Both the position numbers and the translations under genes were made by a program. DNA of 32,307 nucleotides, taken from NCBI GenBank assembly GCA_903837825.1, contig CAILVZ010000380.1, forward strand, positions 1 to 32,307, given 5' to 3'. The notes under the pieces are model-generated. The model had not been told where the DNA came from. It ran no database searches and saw only the letters and a list, made by a program, of their open reading frames with translations. This DNA comes from Akkermansiaceae bacterium (GTDB taxonomy: Bacteria; Verrucomicrobiota; Verrucomicrobiia; Verrucomicrobiales; Akkermansiaceae). Shown here in pieces: positions 24,336-32,307 of this stretch; the stretch's first letter is position 1; each line of letters begins with the position of its first letter.

Positions 24336-25796
24336 ATGAAAACCGTATCACGCGTCATGGTTTTGGCCACCACCTTCATGGCGTTCCATGTAGGAGCCGT
24401 GACCGCGGCACCTTCTGCACGCAATGTGCTGTTCATCATCGCGGATGACCTCAATACCTTTCTTGGATGCTACGGCGACCCGCGAGCCAGGACTCCAAAT
24501 ATCGATCGATTGGCAGCGCGCGGTGTACGCTTTGACCGTGCTTATTGTTCTCAGCCACTGTGTGGGCCTAGCAGGAATTCAATTCTAACAGGACTCTATC
24601 CCAATAGCACGGGAATCCTTGCCAATGCTCAGATTTTTCGCCAAAGCATCCCGAATCAGATCAGCCTTCCTCAGGCGTTTCGCAACCAAGGTTGGTTGGC
24701 TGCGCGCGTTGGAAAGCTCTATCACTACGATGTGCCGAAGTCGATTGGCACCGCTGGACATGACGACCCCGCGTCATGGGAAGTTCAGATGAATCCGGCA
24801 GGTGTCGATCACTTGGTGGAGGAACCAAATATTGTGAGCCTTTCGCCCGGAAACTTCGGTGCCACACTCAGTTGGTATGCTTCCCCTAGGCCCGATGCTG
24901 ACCACACGGATGGCAAGGTCGCGAACGAAGCCGAATGGATTTTGGAACGCTGTGCCAAACAGCAAGATCGACCATTCTTTCTCGCCGTGGGCTTCTTTCG
25001 GCCCCACACCCCCTTCGTGGCACCGAAGACTCCCTATTTTGACGAATATGCCGAGGCTGACATGCCCATCGTCACTGGAGTGACGGAGGATCAGGCTGAT
25101 ATTCCACCAGCAGCACTCGCAAGTCGCAAAGCGGAGGAGGAAAAGATGACCGACACCCAACGCCGCCAGGCCATGCAAGGCTACTATGCAAGCATAAGCT
25201 TTATGGATGCCCAAGTCGGTCGGGTGATTGACACGCTCGATCGATTGAAGCTTACAGATAGCACGATTATCGTTTTTACCAGCGATCATGGCTACCACAT
25301 GGGCGAACATGGATTGTGGCAAAAACGCAGTTTGTTTGAGGAGAGCACCCGTGTGCCACTTCTGATCATTGCGCCAGGAGTCACGCCTCATGCGGCAGTC
25401 GCCAAATCGCCGATCAGCCAAGTTGATCTTTACCCAACACTTGCTGGACTTTGCGGCATCAAGTCGCCTTCCAACCTTCAAGGCCAGAACCTCATCAACA
25501 CTTTAAAAGATCCTGCCACACCGGGCCGGGGTTGGGCGGTCACTCAAGGAACGCACGGCTATAGTTTACGCACAGAGCGCTGGCGCTACACCGAATGGGA
25601 CGAGGGAAAGCAAGGTCGTGAGCTATACGACCACGATGCTGATCCCAAAGAGCTCAAGAATCTCGCAAATGACCCTTCCCATGAGCAAGCCGTCAAATTG
25701 CTTTCGGAGCAGCTTCGATCAGCGGTGAAGACGACATTCCCGCCCTCGGGCAAGACGCCGGAAATCAAGGAGGGAATTTGGACTCCGAGCATCTAA
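24336..25796 (+). CDS. Iduronate-2-sulfatase-like secreted sulfatase
   Basis: This 486-aa exported enzyme has a signal peptide (residues 1-25). Its fold-typical motifs are FIIADDLN (calcium ligands D37, D38), C76 in CGPSRNSILTG as the formylglycine precursor, GKLYHY (K127, H130) and TSDHGYHMGEHG (D317, H318). The N-terminal LGCYGDPRARTPNIDRLAARGVRF and GLWQKRSLFEESTRVPLLI are those of iduronate-2-sulfatases. These remove 2-O-sulfate from iduronate-containing glycans in animals; bacterial homologues act on diverse sulfated polysaccharides. The catalytic residues all appear intact. It is the first of four plus-strand genes for exported proteins. The start at 24336 gives a good signal peptide. 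Confidence 0.9.
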   Translation: MKTVSRVMVLATTFMAFHVGAVTAAPSARNVLFIIADDLNTFLGCYGDPRARTPNIDRLAARGVRFDRAYCSQPLCGPSRNSILTGLYPNSTGILANAQIFRQSIPNQISLPQAFRNQGWLAARVGKLYHYDVPKSIGTAGHDDPASWEVQMNPAGVDHLVEEPNIVSLSPGNFGATLSWYASPRPDADHTDGKVANEAEWILERCAKQQDRPFFLAVGFFRPHTPFVAPKTPYFDEYAEADMPIVTGVTEDQADIPPAALASRKAEEEKMTDTQRRQAMQGYYASISFMDAQVGRVIDTLDRLKLTDSTIIVFTSDHGYHMGEHGLWQKRSLFEESTRVPLLIIAPGVTPHAAVAKSPISQVDLYPTLAGLCGIKSPSNLQGQNLINTLKDPATPGRGWAVTQGTHGYSLRTERWRYTEWDEGKQGRELYDHDADPKELKNLANDPSHEQAVKLLSEQLRSAVKTTFPPSGKTPEIKEGIWTPSI

Positions 25797-25813
25797 CATC
25801 TCCTCGCGGTCTC

Positions 25814-27691
25814 ATGCAATGGAAGATCTTCGTGCTGGTTTTGGCGGTGCTTGCAGTCCCGATCGCGATCCGAGCCGCCGATAGGCCCAACATTCTTTGG
25901 TTGAGTAGCGAAGACAACACGACCCTGTTAGGGTGTTATGGTGATTCCATGGCACGCACTCCAACGCTGGATCAACTTGCTCGCGATGGAGTTCTTTTTG
26001 AAAACTGTTTCGCTCAGCCAGTTTGCGCGCCTTCGCGGTTCGCGTTGATCACGGGGACGTTCGCGGCATCTTCCGGTCCTGCAAACCACATGCGGGCTGA
26101 GGGCAAAATTCCCTCATGGATGACGGGGTTTCCTGCATTTTTGCGAAGGGCTGGCTATTTTACCACGAACCAGTTGAAGACCGATTACAATTCACTCATC
26201 CGTGTCGATCAGGTTTGGAATGAATGCGGACGCACTGCGGACTATGCGAATCGAGCGGATTCGAGGCAGCCATTCTTCAGCGTTTATAATCACGAGGTGA
26301 CCCACGAGAGTTGCTTGTTCAAGACCGATGCATTGCCACTCAATTTCCCTCCAACCGATCCCGCGAAAGTACGCATTCCCTCATACCAACCGGACACTCC
26401 AGAAATTCGTGCGGACTGGGCGCGTTATTATGACTGCCTAAAGTTGATGGATCAACAAATTGCGGTGAAACTGGAAAATCTATCAAAGTGTGGTCTAGCA
26501 GATAACACGATCGTATTTTATTTTTCGGACAATGGAGGGGTCTTGCCCCGTAGCAAACGCTTTCTCCATGAAAGTGGCACTCATGTTCCACTCATCGTCT
26601 ATTTCCCGCCCAAGTGGCGGCATCTCGCGCCTGGACCACCCGGGTCGAGAATTAAGACGCCCGTTAGCTTTGTGGATTTCGCACCTACGGTTTTATCGTT
26701 GGCGGGCGTGGAAATCCCAGGGCATATGCAAGGTCGGGCGTTCGCGGGCCCAAAGATGAAGCCGAACGAATACGTTTACTGCACCCGCGACCGCATGGAC
26801 GAGCGCTACGACATGGTGCGGTCGGTCATCGACTCGCGCTGGCTTTATATCCGGAATTTTCGCCCAGATATCAACTACGTTCAGCCGCTAAGCTACATGT
26901 TCAACGCCCGCGGGTATCGGTCATGGGAGCGATTGGCCCGAGGAGGGAAGCTGACCGAAGCGACCGCGAGGTTCTGGGGCGAGAAGCCCACTGAGGAACT
27001 TTACGAGATGGCAGTGGATCACGATAATGTCCATAACCTCGCCAATGATCCTGCCTGCCGGGAGACCCTTAATCGCATGCGCGATGCCTTAAAGAGGCAC
27101 ACACTAGAAATCAACGATAACGGATTTCTGCCCGAAGGCTCGGTGCTTGAAGGTTATGATGAATCGAGAGCGGTGGGGGCCTACCCACTTGTGGAGGTCT
27201 ATCAAATGGCTCTAATTGCATCAGAGCGTAACCCCGATAATCTAGTAAAACTGATTGAGGGGCTTAAAAGTTCAAGCGAGCCCATCCGGTGGTGGGCGGC
27301 ACAAGGATGCACGATGCTGGGTGATCGAGCTCGCTCCGCAAAAAGTTCTCTTTTGCATTGTTTGAAAGATTCGTCAGGAGCCGTCCAGATTGCTGCGGCT
27401 GAAGCTCTTGCTTGTATGGGTCAGTACGACGAGGGGCTTCGGATTCTGCAGCATTGGTTATGTGTGAATGAAAACCCCCAATTTTCTCTGCAGGCCGCCA
27501 ATGTCATCGACCGAATCATCGAGGGGCCAAGGCCCGTGCCAGCCATGATGATGGCATTCCTCGAAGAAGCCGAAATGCGGTTTAAGGCCGATGGGAACAA
27601 TAGCGATGCTCAAAGGATTCTGAAGCGGATGAAATCTGTCGTGGAGGGAAAAATGCCTGCATGGGTTTCAAATCCTCAGTTCCAAGACTAG
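25814..27691 (+). CDS. Secreted sulfatase with C-terminal HEAT-like repeats
   Basis: This 625-aa protein has a signal peptide at residues 1-22. The core has ILWLSSEDN (metal-binding residues as Glu-Asp rather than Asp-Asp), C71 in CAPSRFALITG as the formylglycine precursor, and FSDNGG (D239, N240). Family comparison suggests the group of Cys-sulfatases acting on N- or O-sulfated glycans, but the substrate is not determined. After the normal end, residues of about 465-600 carry helical HEAT-like repeats (IRWWAAQGCTMLGDRARSAKSSLLHCLKDSSGAVQIAAAEALACMG), probably a protein-interaction extension. The ATG at 25814 is preferred to a TTG at 25778, which overlaps the previous gene. It follows the preceding stop by 17 bp. 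Confidence 0.88.
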   Translation: MQWKIFVLVLAVLAVPIAIRAADRPNILWLSSEDNTTLLGCYGDSMARTPTLDQLARDGVLFENCFAQPVCAPSRFALITGTFAASSGPANHMRAEGKIPSWMTGFPAFLRRAGYFTTNQLKTDYNSLIRVDQVWNECGRTADYANRADSRQPFFSVYNHEVTHESCLFKTDALPLNFPPTDPAKVRIPSYQPDTPEIRADWARYYDCLKLMDQQIAVKLENLSKCGLADNTIVFYFSDNGGVLPRSKRFLHESGTHVPLIVYFPPKWRHLAPGPPGSRIKTPVSFVDFAPTVLSLAGVEIPGHMQGRAFAGPKMKPNEYVYCTRDRMDERYDMVRSVIDSRWLYIRNFRPDINYVQPLSYMFNARGYRSWERLARGGKLTEATARFWGEKPTEELYEMAVDHDNVHNLANDPACRETLNRMRDALKRHTLEINDNGFLPEGSVLEGYDESRAVGAYPLVEVYQMALIASERNPDNLVKLIEGLKSSSEPIRWWAAQGCTMLGDRARSAKSSLLHCLKDSSGAVQIAAAEALACMGQYDEGLRILQHWLCVNENPQFSLQAANVIDRIIEGPRPVPAMMMAFLEEAEMRFKADGNNSDAQRILKRMKSVVEGKMPAWVSNPQFQD

Positions 27692-27783
27692 TGTTCGTTT
27701 CGATCGTGGATTGCCACAAATTTTAAGTGTCGTCAATTGTCGCGCAACTTTGTACAAGCGGCATAGTTTCTATTTCCAAGCTA

Positions 27784-30630
27784 ATGAAAAATCCAGCGCC
27801 TGTTCCAACCTCCGAAAGCGAATCTAACCCCAAGAGTTCAAGCAAACTTGGTCTAGCACGTGCGAGTTGCCATAAGCTTGCAATCGTTGCCCTTGCCATT
27901 GCGCCATGCACTGCATTTTCTGCCATCGAGTCGAGTGGCGATGCTCCAACCCAAGCTGCGCCCTTCGCCTCATTTGCGCCGAGAGTGAAGCTCCACTGGG
28001 ACAGTTCATTCCTCTACATCGAAAACAATGGTCTGCCTACCCATAGCATGATGGTGGGGATCACTGCATGGCAGCAACAGGTGCCAATGCCTCAATCGTA
28101 TTTCGGGGACAATGCTTGGCGCGTCCCGCTTCATCCAGTCCCTGCGAAGGAATCGCGGACGATTAAAGGGCACTTCCTTCGTGGCGCGATTGCACTTGCT
28201 GCAAATGGCATCCCGATTTTCAACCCACAAAATAACCGGGGCGAAATCTCACAGGAGATCGGCGAACTCGACCAATGGGGCGGTCACTGTGGTCGCGCAG
28301 ACGACTATCATTACCATGCGGCACCACTCCATTTGCAAGCGGCAGTCGGCAAAGACAAGCCCATCGCCTACGCCCTTGATGGTTATCCAATCTATGGTCT
28401 AACCGAAGCTGATGGTTCGCCACTTGGCAAACTCGATGAATGCAACGGGCACGCAACACCCTCACTCGGTTACCACTATCACGCGTCAACCAAATATCCT
28501 TATGTCAATGGCGGCTTCCATGGTGAGGTGGTGGAACTCGGTGGGCAAGTGGATCCGCAGCCCCACGCTCAGTCCGTCAGGCAAGCACTGCCGCCGCTGA
28601 ACGGCGCCAAGATCACAGGCTTCAAGGCCGCGCCCGATGAGAAATCGTTCAGCCTCCAATACACGGTTGCTAATAAACCTGCATCGGTAAGCTACGGCAC
28701 CTCTGGAGATGGCACATGGAAATTCAAATACGTTAATGCCGATGGATCGACCAGTGAAGAAACCGGAACGATGTCGGCACGCGGTAGCGGTGGAGGTCGC
28801 CCGAAGGAGCGTAATGGTGGTGGTCCTTCAAACGATCGCGGCGGCGCTCAAAGTGACCAGGGTGGAGCACCTGCATCCGATCGCAAGTCACCCAATCTAA
28901 TGCCAAAGGTACCGAGCAGTGAGCCTCAGGCCGTCAGCCATTCGCAATCGAGCGGATCGTTTAAACTCACCAGCCCAGAAGTGATGGATGGAGGCAACCT
29001 TCCAATCGATTACACCGGTGATGGGAGCAGTGCAACCCTTCCACTCGCATGGAGCGGCGCGCCCGCTGGCACCAAGGGTTACGCGTTGATCATGCACCAT
29101 CTGGACCCTGAAGGAAAGACGAAGATCTACTGGACCCTTTATAACATCCCAGCTAGCGCTCAAGGGCTCCCAAAAAATACTAAGGACGTCGGAGTCTTGG
29201 GGCGCAATACGATCAATGATCGGTTAGGCTATGCCCCGCCGCATTCGAAGGGTCCCGGCGCAAAGACCTATGTGCTTACGCTTTATGCGCTATCTGCGCC
29301 CCCGCAGATTGCTACCGCTCCATCCCAAGTGACGGGCGAAAGTCTTGCTGCAGCGCTTAAGGATCGCACCCTCGCGACTACGGAGCTCAGCGTGGTCTAC
29401 ACCCGTGACGGCACAGCCGATTCTCAGGAGCAAGGCGGGCAAAAGATTCCGCGTAGTGAAGATCGGAGCGAAGATCCTAGTAGCGATCTAACACCACCAC
29501 GTAAAGACGGTGAGCGGAAAGAGAGGGAGGGTGATAATGCTTCCGCTCAGGATGCGCAGCCCACGCCATGGATGAAGAAGCATGGTTCTGAAATCGATAT
29601 CGATGGAGACGGCGTCATCACGCTGGCCGAGTTGGCAGACGATATGAATCGTGCATTTGCGATTTACGACCAAGACAAAAATGGCGTGCTGAGCCCGGTC
29701 GAGGTTGAGAAAACCGGAGATGTTCGTGAAGGTGCAGCCTTCGCAGGCCTTATTTTTAAGCACTTTACGGATCTCGATTCTACTGGCGACGGGAACGTCT
29801 CGCGGGACGAAATGGTGGCGGCAGTCAAGTTCATCTTTACCTCTGCGGATCTCAATCACGACAACCGAGTGACCTCCATGGAATGGCAAAATGCTTCTAA
29901 TGCTCCATTCCAGGTCCGGTCTGGAAATACGAGTGGACCATCTTCATCGAATCGATCACCCAATCAAGACACTGCGAAGAAACCAGCGAAAGAGATTAGA
30001 ACTACGCGGAATGGTCCAGATGCAAAGGGTTTCATTAAGCCAGATCTAACAGAAACAATTAAGGTGAACGTCTATGCAGACAACTGGTTCATGTTATACA
30101 TCAATGGCAAGCTGGTCGCAGTGGATCCAATTGATTTTATTCCCCACAATGTGGTCAGTGTCGATATTCTCCCAGAATATCCCATGACCATTGCCGTGAT
30201 GGCGAAGGACAATGCGGATCCCAAGACTGGAATGGAATATGGAAATCATGTGGGCGATGGTGGCCTTATCATCAAGTTTGCCGATGGTACCGTGAGCAAT
30301 GCGACGTGGAAGGCGAAGTGTTTCTTCAAAGGTCCGATCAACCACGATGTGGCTCACCCAACGGTTGAGCACACACCGATTCCTGAAAACTGGTATACTG
30401 TGAATTTTGACGACAGCAAGTGGGCAAACACTGCGGAATATACCGAGCAGCGAGTTAATCCGAAGGAAGCATTTTATCAGGCGGATTTCACGGGAGCCAA
30501 GTTCATTTGGACGGAGGACCTCGACCTTGATAACACGATCATTTTTCGAACGAAAATCGAGAAGCCCACTTGGACGAAGCGCTGGAATACCAAGCCAGAC
30601 TTGGATGTCACCGGTGCGCCTACTCGCTGA
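27784..30630 (+). CDS. Secreted multidomain protein: YHYH, PEBP-like and EF-hand domains
   Basis: This is a 948-aa exported protein. A hydrophobic segment at about residues 34-48 (LAIVALAIAPCTAFSA) acts as a signal peptide after an unusually long N-region. Residues 60-270 form a YHYH domain with two copies of the motif (Y175-H178 and Y230-H233) and conserved GYPIYG. Residues about 390-550 resemble YbhB/YbcL-type phosphatidylethanolamine-binding proteins (LTSPEVMDGGNLPIDYTGDG; WTLYNIPA). Residues about 604-715 contain four EF-hand loops, for example DIDGDGVITLAE and DQDKNGVLSPVE. A final 190-residue beta-rich domain (VYADNWFMLYINGKLVAV) looks like a jelly-roll/ligand-binding module. GTG at 27727 is a weaker alternative start. 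Function unknown; calcium binding is inferred from the EF loops. Confidence 0.75.
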   Translation: MKNPAPVPTSESESNPKSSSKLGLARASCHKLAIVALAIAPCTAFSAIESSGDAPTQAAPFASFAPRVKLHWDSSFLYIENNGLPTHSMMVGITAWQQQVPMPQSYFGDNAWRVPLHPVPAKESRTIKGHFLRGAIALAANGIPIFNPQNNRGEISQEIGELDQWGGHCGRADDYHYHAAPLHLQAAVGKDKPIAYALDGYPIYGLTEADGSPLGKLDECNGHATPSLGYHYHASTKYPYVNGGFHGEVVELGGQVDPQPHAQSVRQALPPLNGAKITGFKAAPDEKSFSLQYTVANKPASVSYGTSGDGTWKFKYVNADGSTSEETGTMSARGSGGGRPKERNGGGPSNDRGGAQSDQGGAPASDRKSPNLMPKVPSSEPQAVSHSQSSGSFKLTSPEVMDGGNLPIDYTGDGSSATLPLAWSGAPAGTKGYALIMHHLDPEGKTKIYWTLYNIPASAQGLPKNTKDVGVLGRNTINDRLGYAPPHSKGPGAKTYVLTLYALSAPPQIATAPSQVTGESLAAALKDRTLATTELSVVYTRDGTADSQEQGGQKIPRSEDRSEDPSSDLTPPRKDGERKEREGDNASAQDAQPTPWMKKHGSEIDIDGDGVITLAELADDMNRAFAIYDQDKNGVLSPVEVEKTGDVREGAAFAGLIFKHFTDLDSTGDGNVSRDEMVAAVKFIFTSADLNHDNRVTSMEWQNASNAPFQVRSGNTSGPSSSNRSPNQDTAKKPAKEIRTTRNGPDAKGFIKPDLTETIKVNVYADNWFMLYINGKLVAVDPIDFIPHNVVSVDILPEYPMTIAVMAKDNADPKTGMEYGNHVGDGGLIIKFADGTVSNATWKAKCFFKGPINHDVAHPTVEHTPIPENWYTVNFDDSKWANTAEYTEQRVNPKEAFYQADFTGAKFIWTEDLDLDNTIIFRTKIEKPTWTKRWNTKPDLDVTGAPTR

Positions 30631-30635
30631 AAAGG

Positions 30636-32072
30636 ATGAGATTTTTCCACCTCATTGCCCTTGTGGGTCTGGCGGCAATTTTGTTGATCGCCGCTAAGCC
30701 TGATGGTCGGCCCAAAGGTGGGCAAGGTGGGGGTGCTGCAGTTGAACCTGCCATTACTCCAGATTATTGGTACAATGTTTGGCTATGCCGTCCTGGCGCA
30801 AAATCGGTCACGGCTAGCGTGATCGGTTGGAAGGACATGGAGATCTATGCGGCGTTTGGCGAGAATCCTGAGGCCATGTCCAAAAGCACACAAAAAGTCA
30901 AACTCGCTGCAGGACAGGCCCAAAACTTGGTCATGGATCAGTTGAAGCCTGATACTGTGTATTTCTATCAGATTAGTCGTTCCATCAATGGAGGCGATTT
31001 CGTCAAGGGCGAGGTTCGTAGTTTTCACACCCAGCGCAGCCGCGATTCCGCATTCTCGTTTGATATCCAGGCGGATTCACATCTTGATGTTAGCTCGGAC
31101 TTGAAAGTCTATCAACAGACACTTTCAAACATGCTCACGGATAAACCCGATTTCATGGTGGATCTTGGCGATACCACGATGGTTGACAAGTTTGGGAGTT
31201 TCTACACCCGTGCCGAATCCCAGTATCGGGCACAACGTTACTACATGGGTCAGATTGCCCATTCCGTACCAATTATGCTTACACTTGGGAATCACGACGG
31301 CGAGCAGGGTTCGCGCCTAACAGGTCAACCGAACTCCATGCCGCTTTTGTCAGTTGCGCTACGTAAGAAGTATTTCCCCAATCCAGAGCCTGGTGAGATT
31401 TACACTGGGAATTCCGTTCCTCGATCTGATGCTGGTTTGCTGCAGGACTATTATGCTTGGGAATGGGGGAGTGCCTTGTTTTTGGTGTTAGATCCATTTT
31501 GGTTCACGACGGATCGGCAGGCGGATGACAACTGGAGCATGACACTCGGTAAGACACAATATGACTGGCTGAAGCGAACGCTTGAGGCGAGCAAAGCTCC
31601 TTACAAGTTTGTGTTCATTCACCACCTCGTCGGGGGCTTAGGGCGTGATGTGCGCGGCGGGGTAACCCCAGCGCCGTATATGGAATGGGGTGGCAAAAAT
31701 GCGGATGGAAGCGATGGGTTTGCGCTTCATCGCGCTGGCTGGGAGATGCCGATTCATCAGTTATTTGTAAAAAATGGCGTGAGTGTGGTGTTCCATGGCC
31801 ATGATCACCTGTTCGCGAAGGAGGAACTTGACGGAGTGATCTATCAGGAGGTTCCGCAGCCGAGTCATCCAAGTGGCGGTACGCGAAGCGCGGAGGAATA
31901 CGGCTACACGGGTGTCATTCTTGGAAGTTCCGGTCACCTGCGGGTCACGGTTAAACCTGCGCAAGCCAGTGTCGAATACGTTCGCTCGATTGTACCGGGA
32001 GTCACCAAGGATCAAGTCGGTAACGCGAGCGTGGCCCATCGATATGTGGTCCAGCCTCGGGGAGTCAATTGA
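30636..32072 (+). CDS. Secreted metallophosphoesterase (purple-acid-phosphatase-like)
   Basis: This 478-aa protein has a signal peptide (residues 1-20). An N-terminal fibronectin-like segment (44-130) precedes a calcineurin-like metallophosphoesterase domain. Metal-binding motifs appear in order: D147-x-H149 (in IQADSHLD), GD (178-179, VDLGDTT), GNHD (218-221), FIHH, and GHDH (in VVFHGHDHLF). This is the family's dinuclear metal set, so it is predicted to cleave phosphomonoesters or diesters outside the cytoplasm. It starts 5 bp after the YHYH protein stop and is very likely co-transcribed with it. The exact substrate is unknown; phytase or nucleotidase activities are possible alternatives. 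Confidence 0.85.
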   Translation: MRFFHLIALVGLAAILLIAAKPDGRPKGGQGGGAAVEPAITPDYWYNVWLCRPGAKSVTASVIGWKDMEIYAAFGENPEAMSKSTQKVKLAAGQAQNLVMDQLKPDTVYFYQISRSINGGDFVKGEVRSFHTQRSRDSAFSFDIQADSHLDVSSDLKVYQQTLSNMLTDKPDFMVDLGDTTMVDKFGSFYTRAESQYRAQRYYMGQIAHSVPIMLTLGNHDGEQGSRLTGQPNSMPLLSVALRKKYFPNPEPGEIYTGNSVPRSDAGLLQDYYAWEWGSALFLVLDPFWFTTDRQADDNWSMTLGKTQYDWLKRTLEASKAPYKFVFIHHLVGGLGRDVRGGVTPAPYMEWGGKNADGSDGFALHRAGWEMPIHQLFVKNGVSVVFHGHDHLFAKEELDGVIYQEVPQPSHPSGGTRSAEEYGYTGVILGSSGHLRVTVKPAQASVEYVRSIVPGVTKDQVGNASVAHRYVVQPRGVN

Positions 32073-32082
32073 GCGGCGATGA

Positions 32083-32107
32083 CGAAGAAGCGGTGTGCTT
32101 CACTTCG
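32083..32107. terminator. Possible convergent hairpin
   Basis: CGAAG-AAGC (32083-32091) pairs with GCTT and CTTCG (32097-32107) around GGTGT with a two-base bulge, between two convergent stops. There is no T-tract, so the terminator call is weak. Confidence 0.3.
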
Positions 32108-32307
32108 AGAGACTGGCTGTGGTCTCTTTCGCATTGTGAGCGACCGCCGCATGCCATGCTTCACGGAGCATTTGGGTCACGGGTCCCAAGGGAAGTGTTC
32201 GCTCATCAAGCTTGGAAACGCCTGTTATCCCCCGAAGTGAGGAGGTGACAAAAAGCTCGTCGGCCTCAGCGACATCTGAGGGAGTTAGGTGAGATTCCTC
32301 ACAGCAA
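32100..32307 (-). CDS. Class IV aminotransferase, C-terminal part (5' end outside window)
   Basis: The minus strand is open from the window edge to a TGA at 32100-32102. The readable segment EESHLTPSDVAEADELFVTSSLRGI and then TGVSKLDERTLPLGPVTQML matches the C-terminal core of class IV PLP aminotransferases (branched-chain and D-amino acid aminotransferases, aminodeoxychorismate lyase). In that family, '.DEXF.TSS.RGI.PV..ID.R' lies next to the cofactor phosphate. It ends with KETTASLSK. The PLP lysine and start lie outside the window, so the specific enzyme cannot be named. It is convergent with the phosphoesterase gene (27-bp gap). Confidence 0.8.
   Translation of the reverse strand, partial: CCEESHLTPSDVAEADELFVTSSLRGITGVSKLDERTLPLGPVTQMLREAWHAAVAHNAKETTASLSK

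Noticed and set aside
1-32307. CRISPR array, tRNA or rRNA genes, prophage or insertion sequence
   Set aside because: I looked for regular short repeats, tRNA T-arm patterns and transposase or phage protein motifs and found none beyond the two 26-bp repeats.

Overview
The window reads as chromosomal DNA of a Verrucomicrobiota bacterium, most likely of the Verrucomicrobiales/Akkermansiaceae kind. This is inferred from the mix of several secreted formylglycine-type sulfatases, a YHYH-domain secreted protein, single-copy housekeeping genes scattered in short operons, moderate-to-high GC (estimated by eye at about 57%) and a non-AUG infC start. I ran no database search, so the taxonomy is inference.

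Layout. (1) 1-2040: the 3' end of one sulfatase and a complete second one, overlapping by 4 bp. (2) 2550-4711: argD and argF (arginine synthesis). (3) 4742-7449, minus strand: an MsbA-like ABC exporter followed by a HAD phosphatase. (4) 7597-9475: two tandem paralogous membrane-anchored coiled-coil proteins with an MreC-like C-terminal domain, a clear terminator, then a 63-aa lipoprotein. (5) 9487-12242: rlmH (minus), an OvoA-C-terminal-type methyltransferase (plus) and an M23 peptidase (minus). A toxin-antitoxin module with a frameshifted toxin sits between the last two, flanked by two copies of a 26-bp direct repeat that carries a 14-bp palindrome. (6) 12395-15307: a 970-aa fusion of an alkaline-phosphatase-superfamily domain, TPR repeats and a sulfotransferase domain, with a textbook terminator hairpin only about 20 bp before its start codon. 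(7) 15694-24291: infC (apparent AUC start), a HAD phosphatase, an NtrC-type regulator, upp, a large secreted TPR protein, dapB, and a DegP/PDZ-like lipoprotein that appears to have lost its catalytic triad. (8) 24336-32072: a compact plus-strand cluster of four exported proteins: an iduronate-2-sulfatase-like enzyme, a second sulfatase with a HEAT-like tail, a 948-aa YHYH/PEBP/EF-hand protein, and a purple-acid-phosphatase-like phosphoesterase. (9) 32100-32307, minus strand: the 3' end of a class IV aminotransferase.

How the parts fit. Most of the housekeeping genes (argD-argF, infC, upp, dapB, rlmH) are ordinary. The accessory content points to a cell that processes sulfated and phosphorylated polymers outside the cytoplasm. 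The most unusual items are the repeat-bounded toxin-antitoxin insertion, the phosphatase-TPR-sulfotransferase fusion with its leader terminator, the inactive-protease lipoprotein, the paired coiled-coil paralogues and the multidomain YHYH protein. I saw no tRNA, rRNA, CRISPR array, phage genes or transposase.
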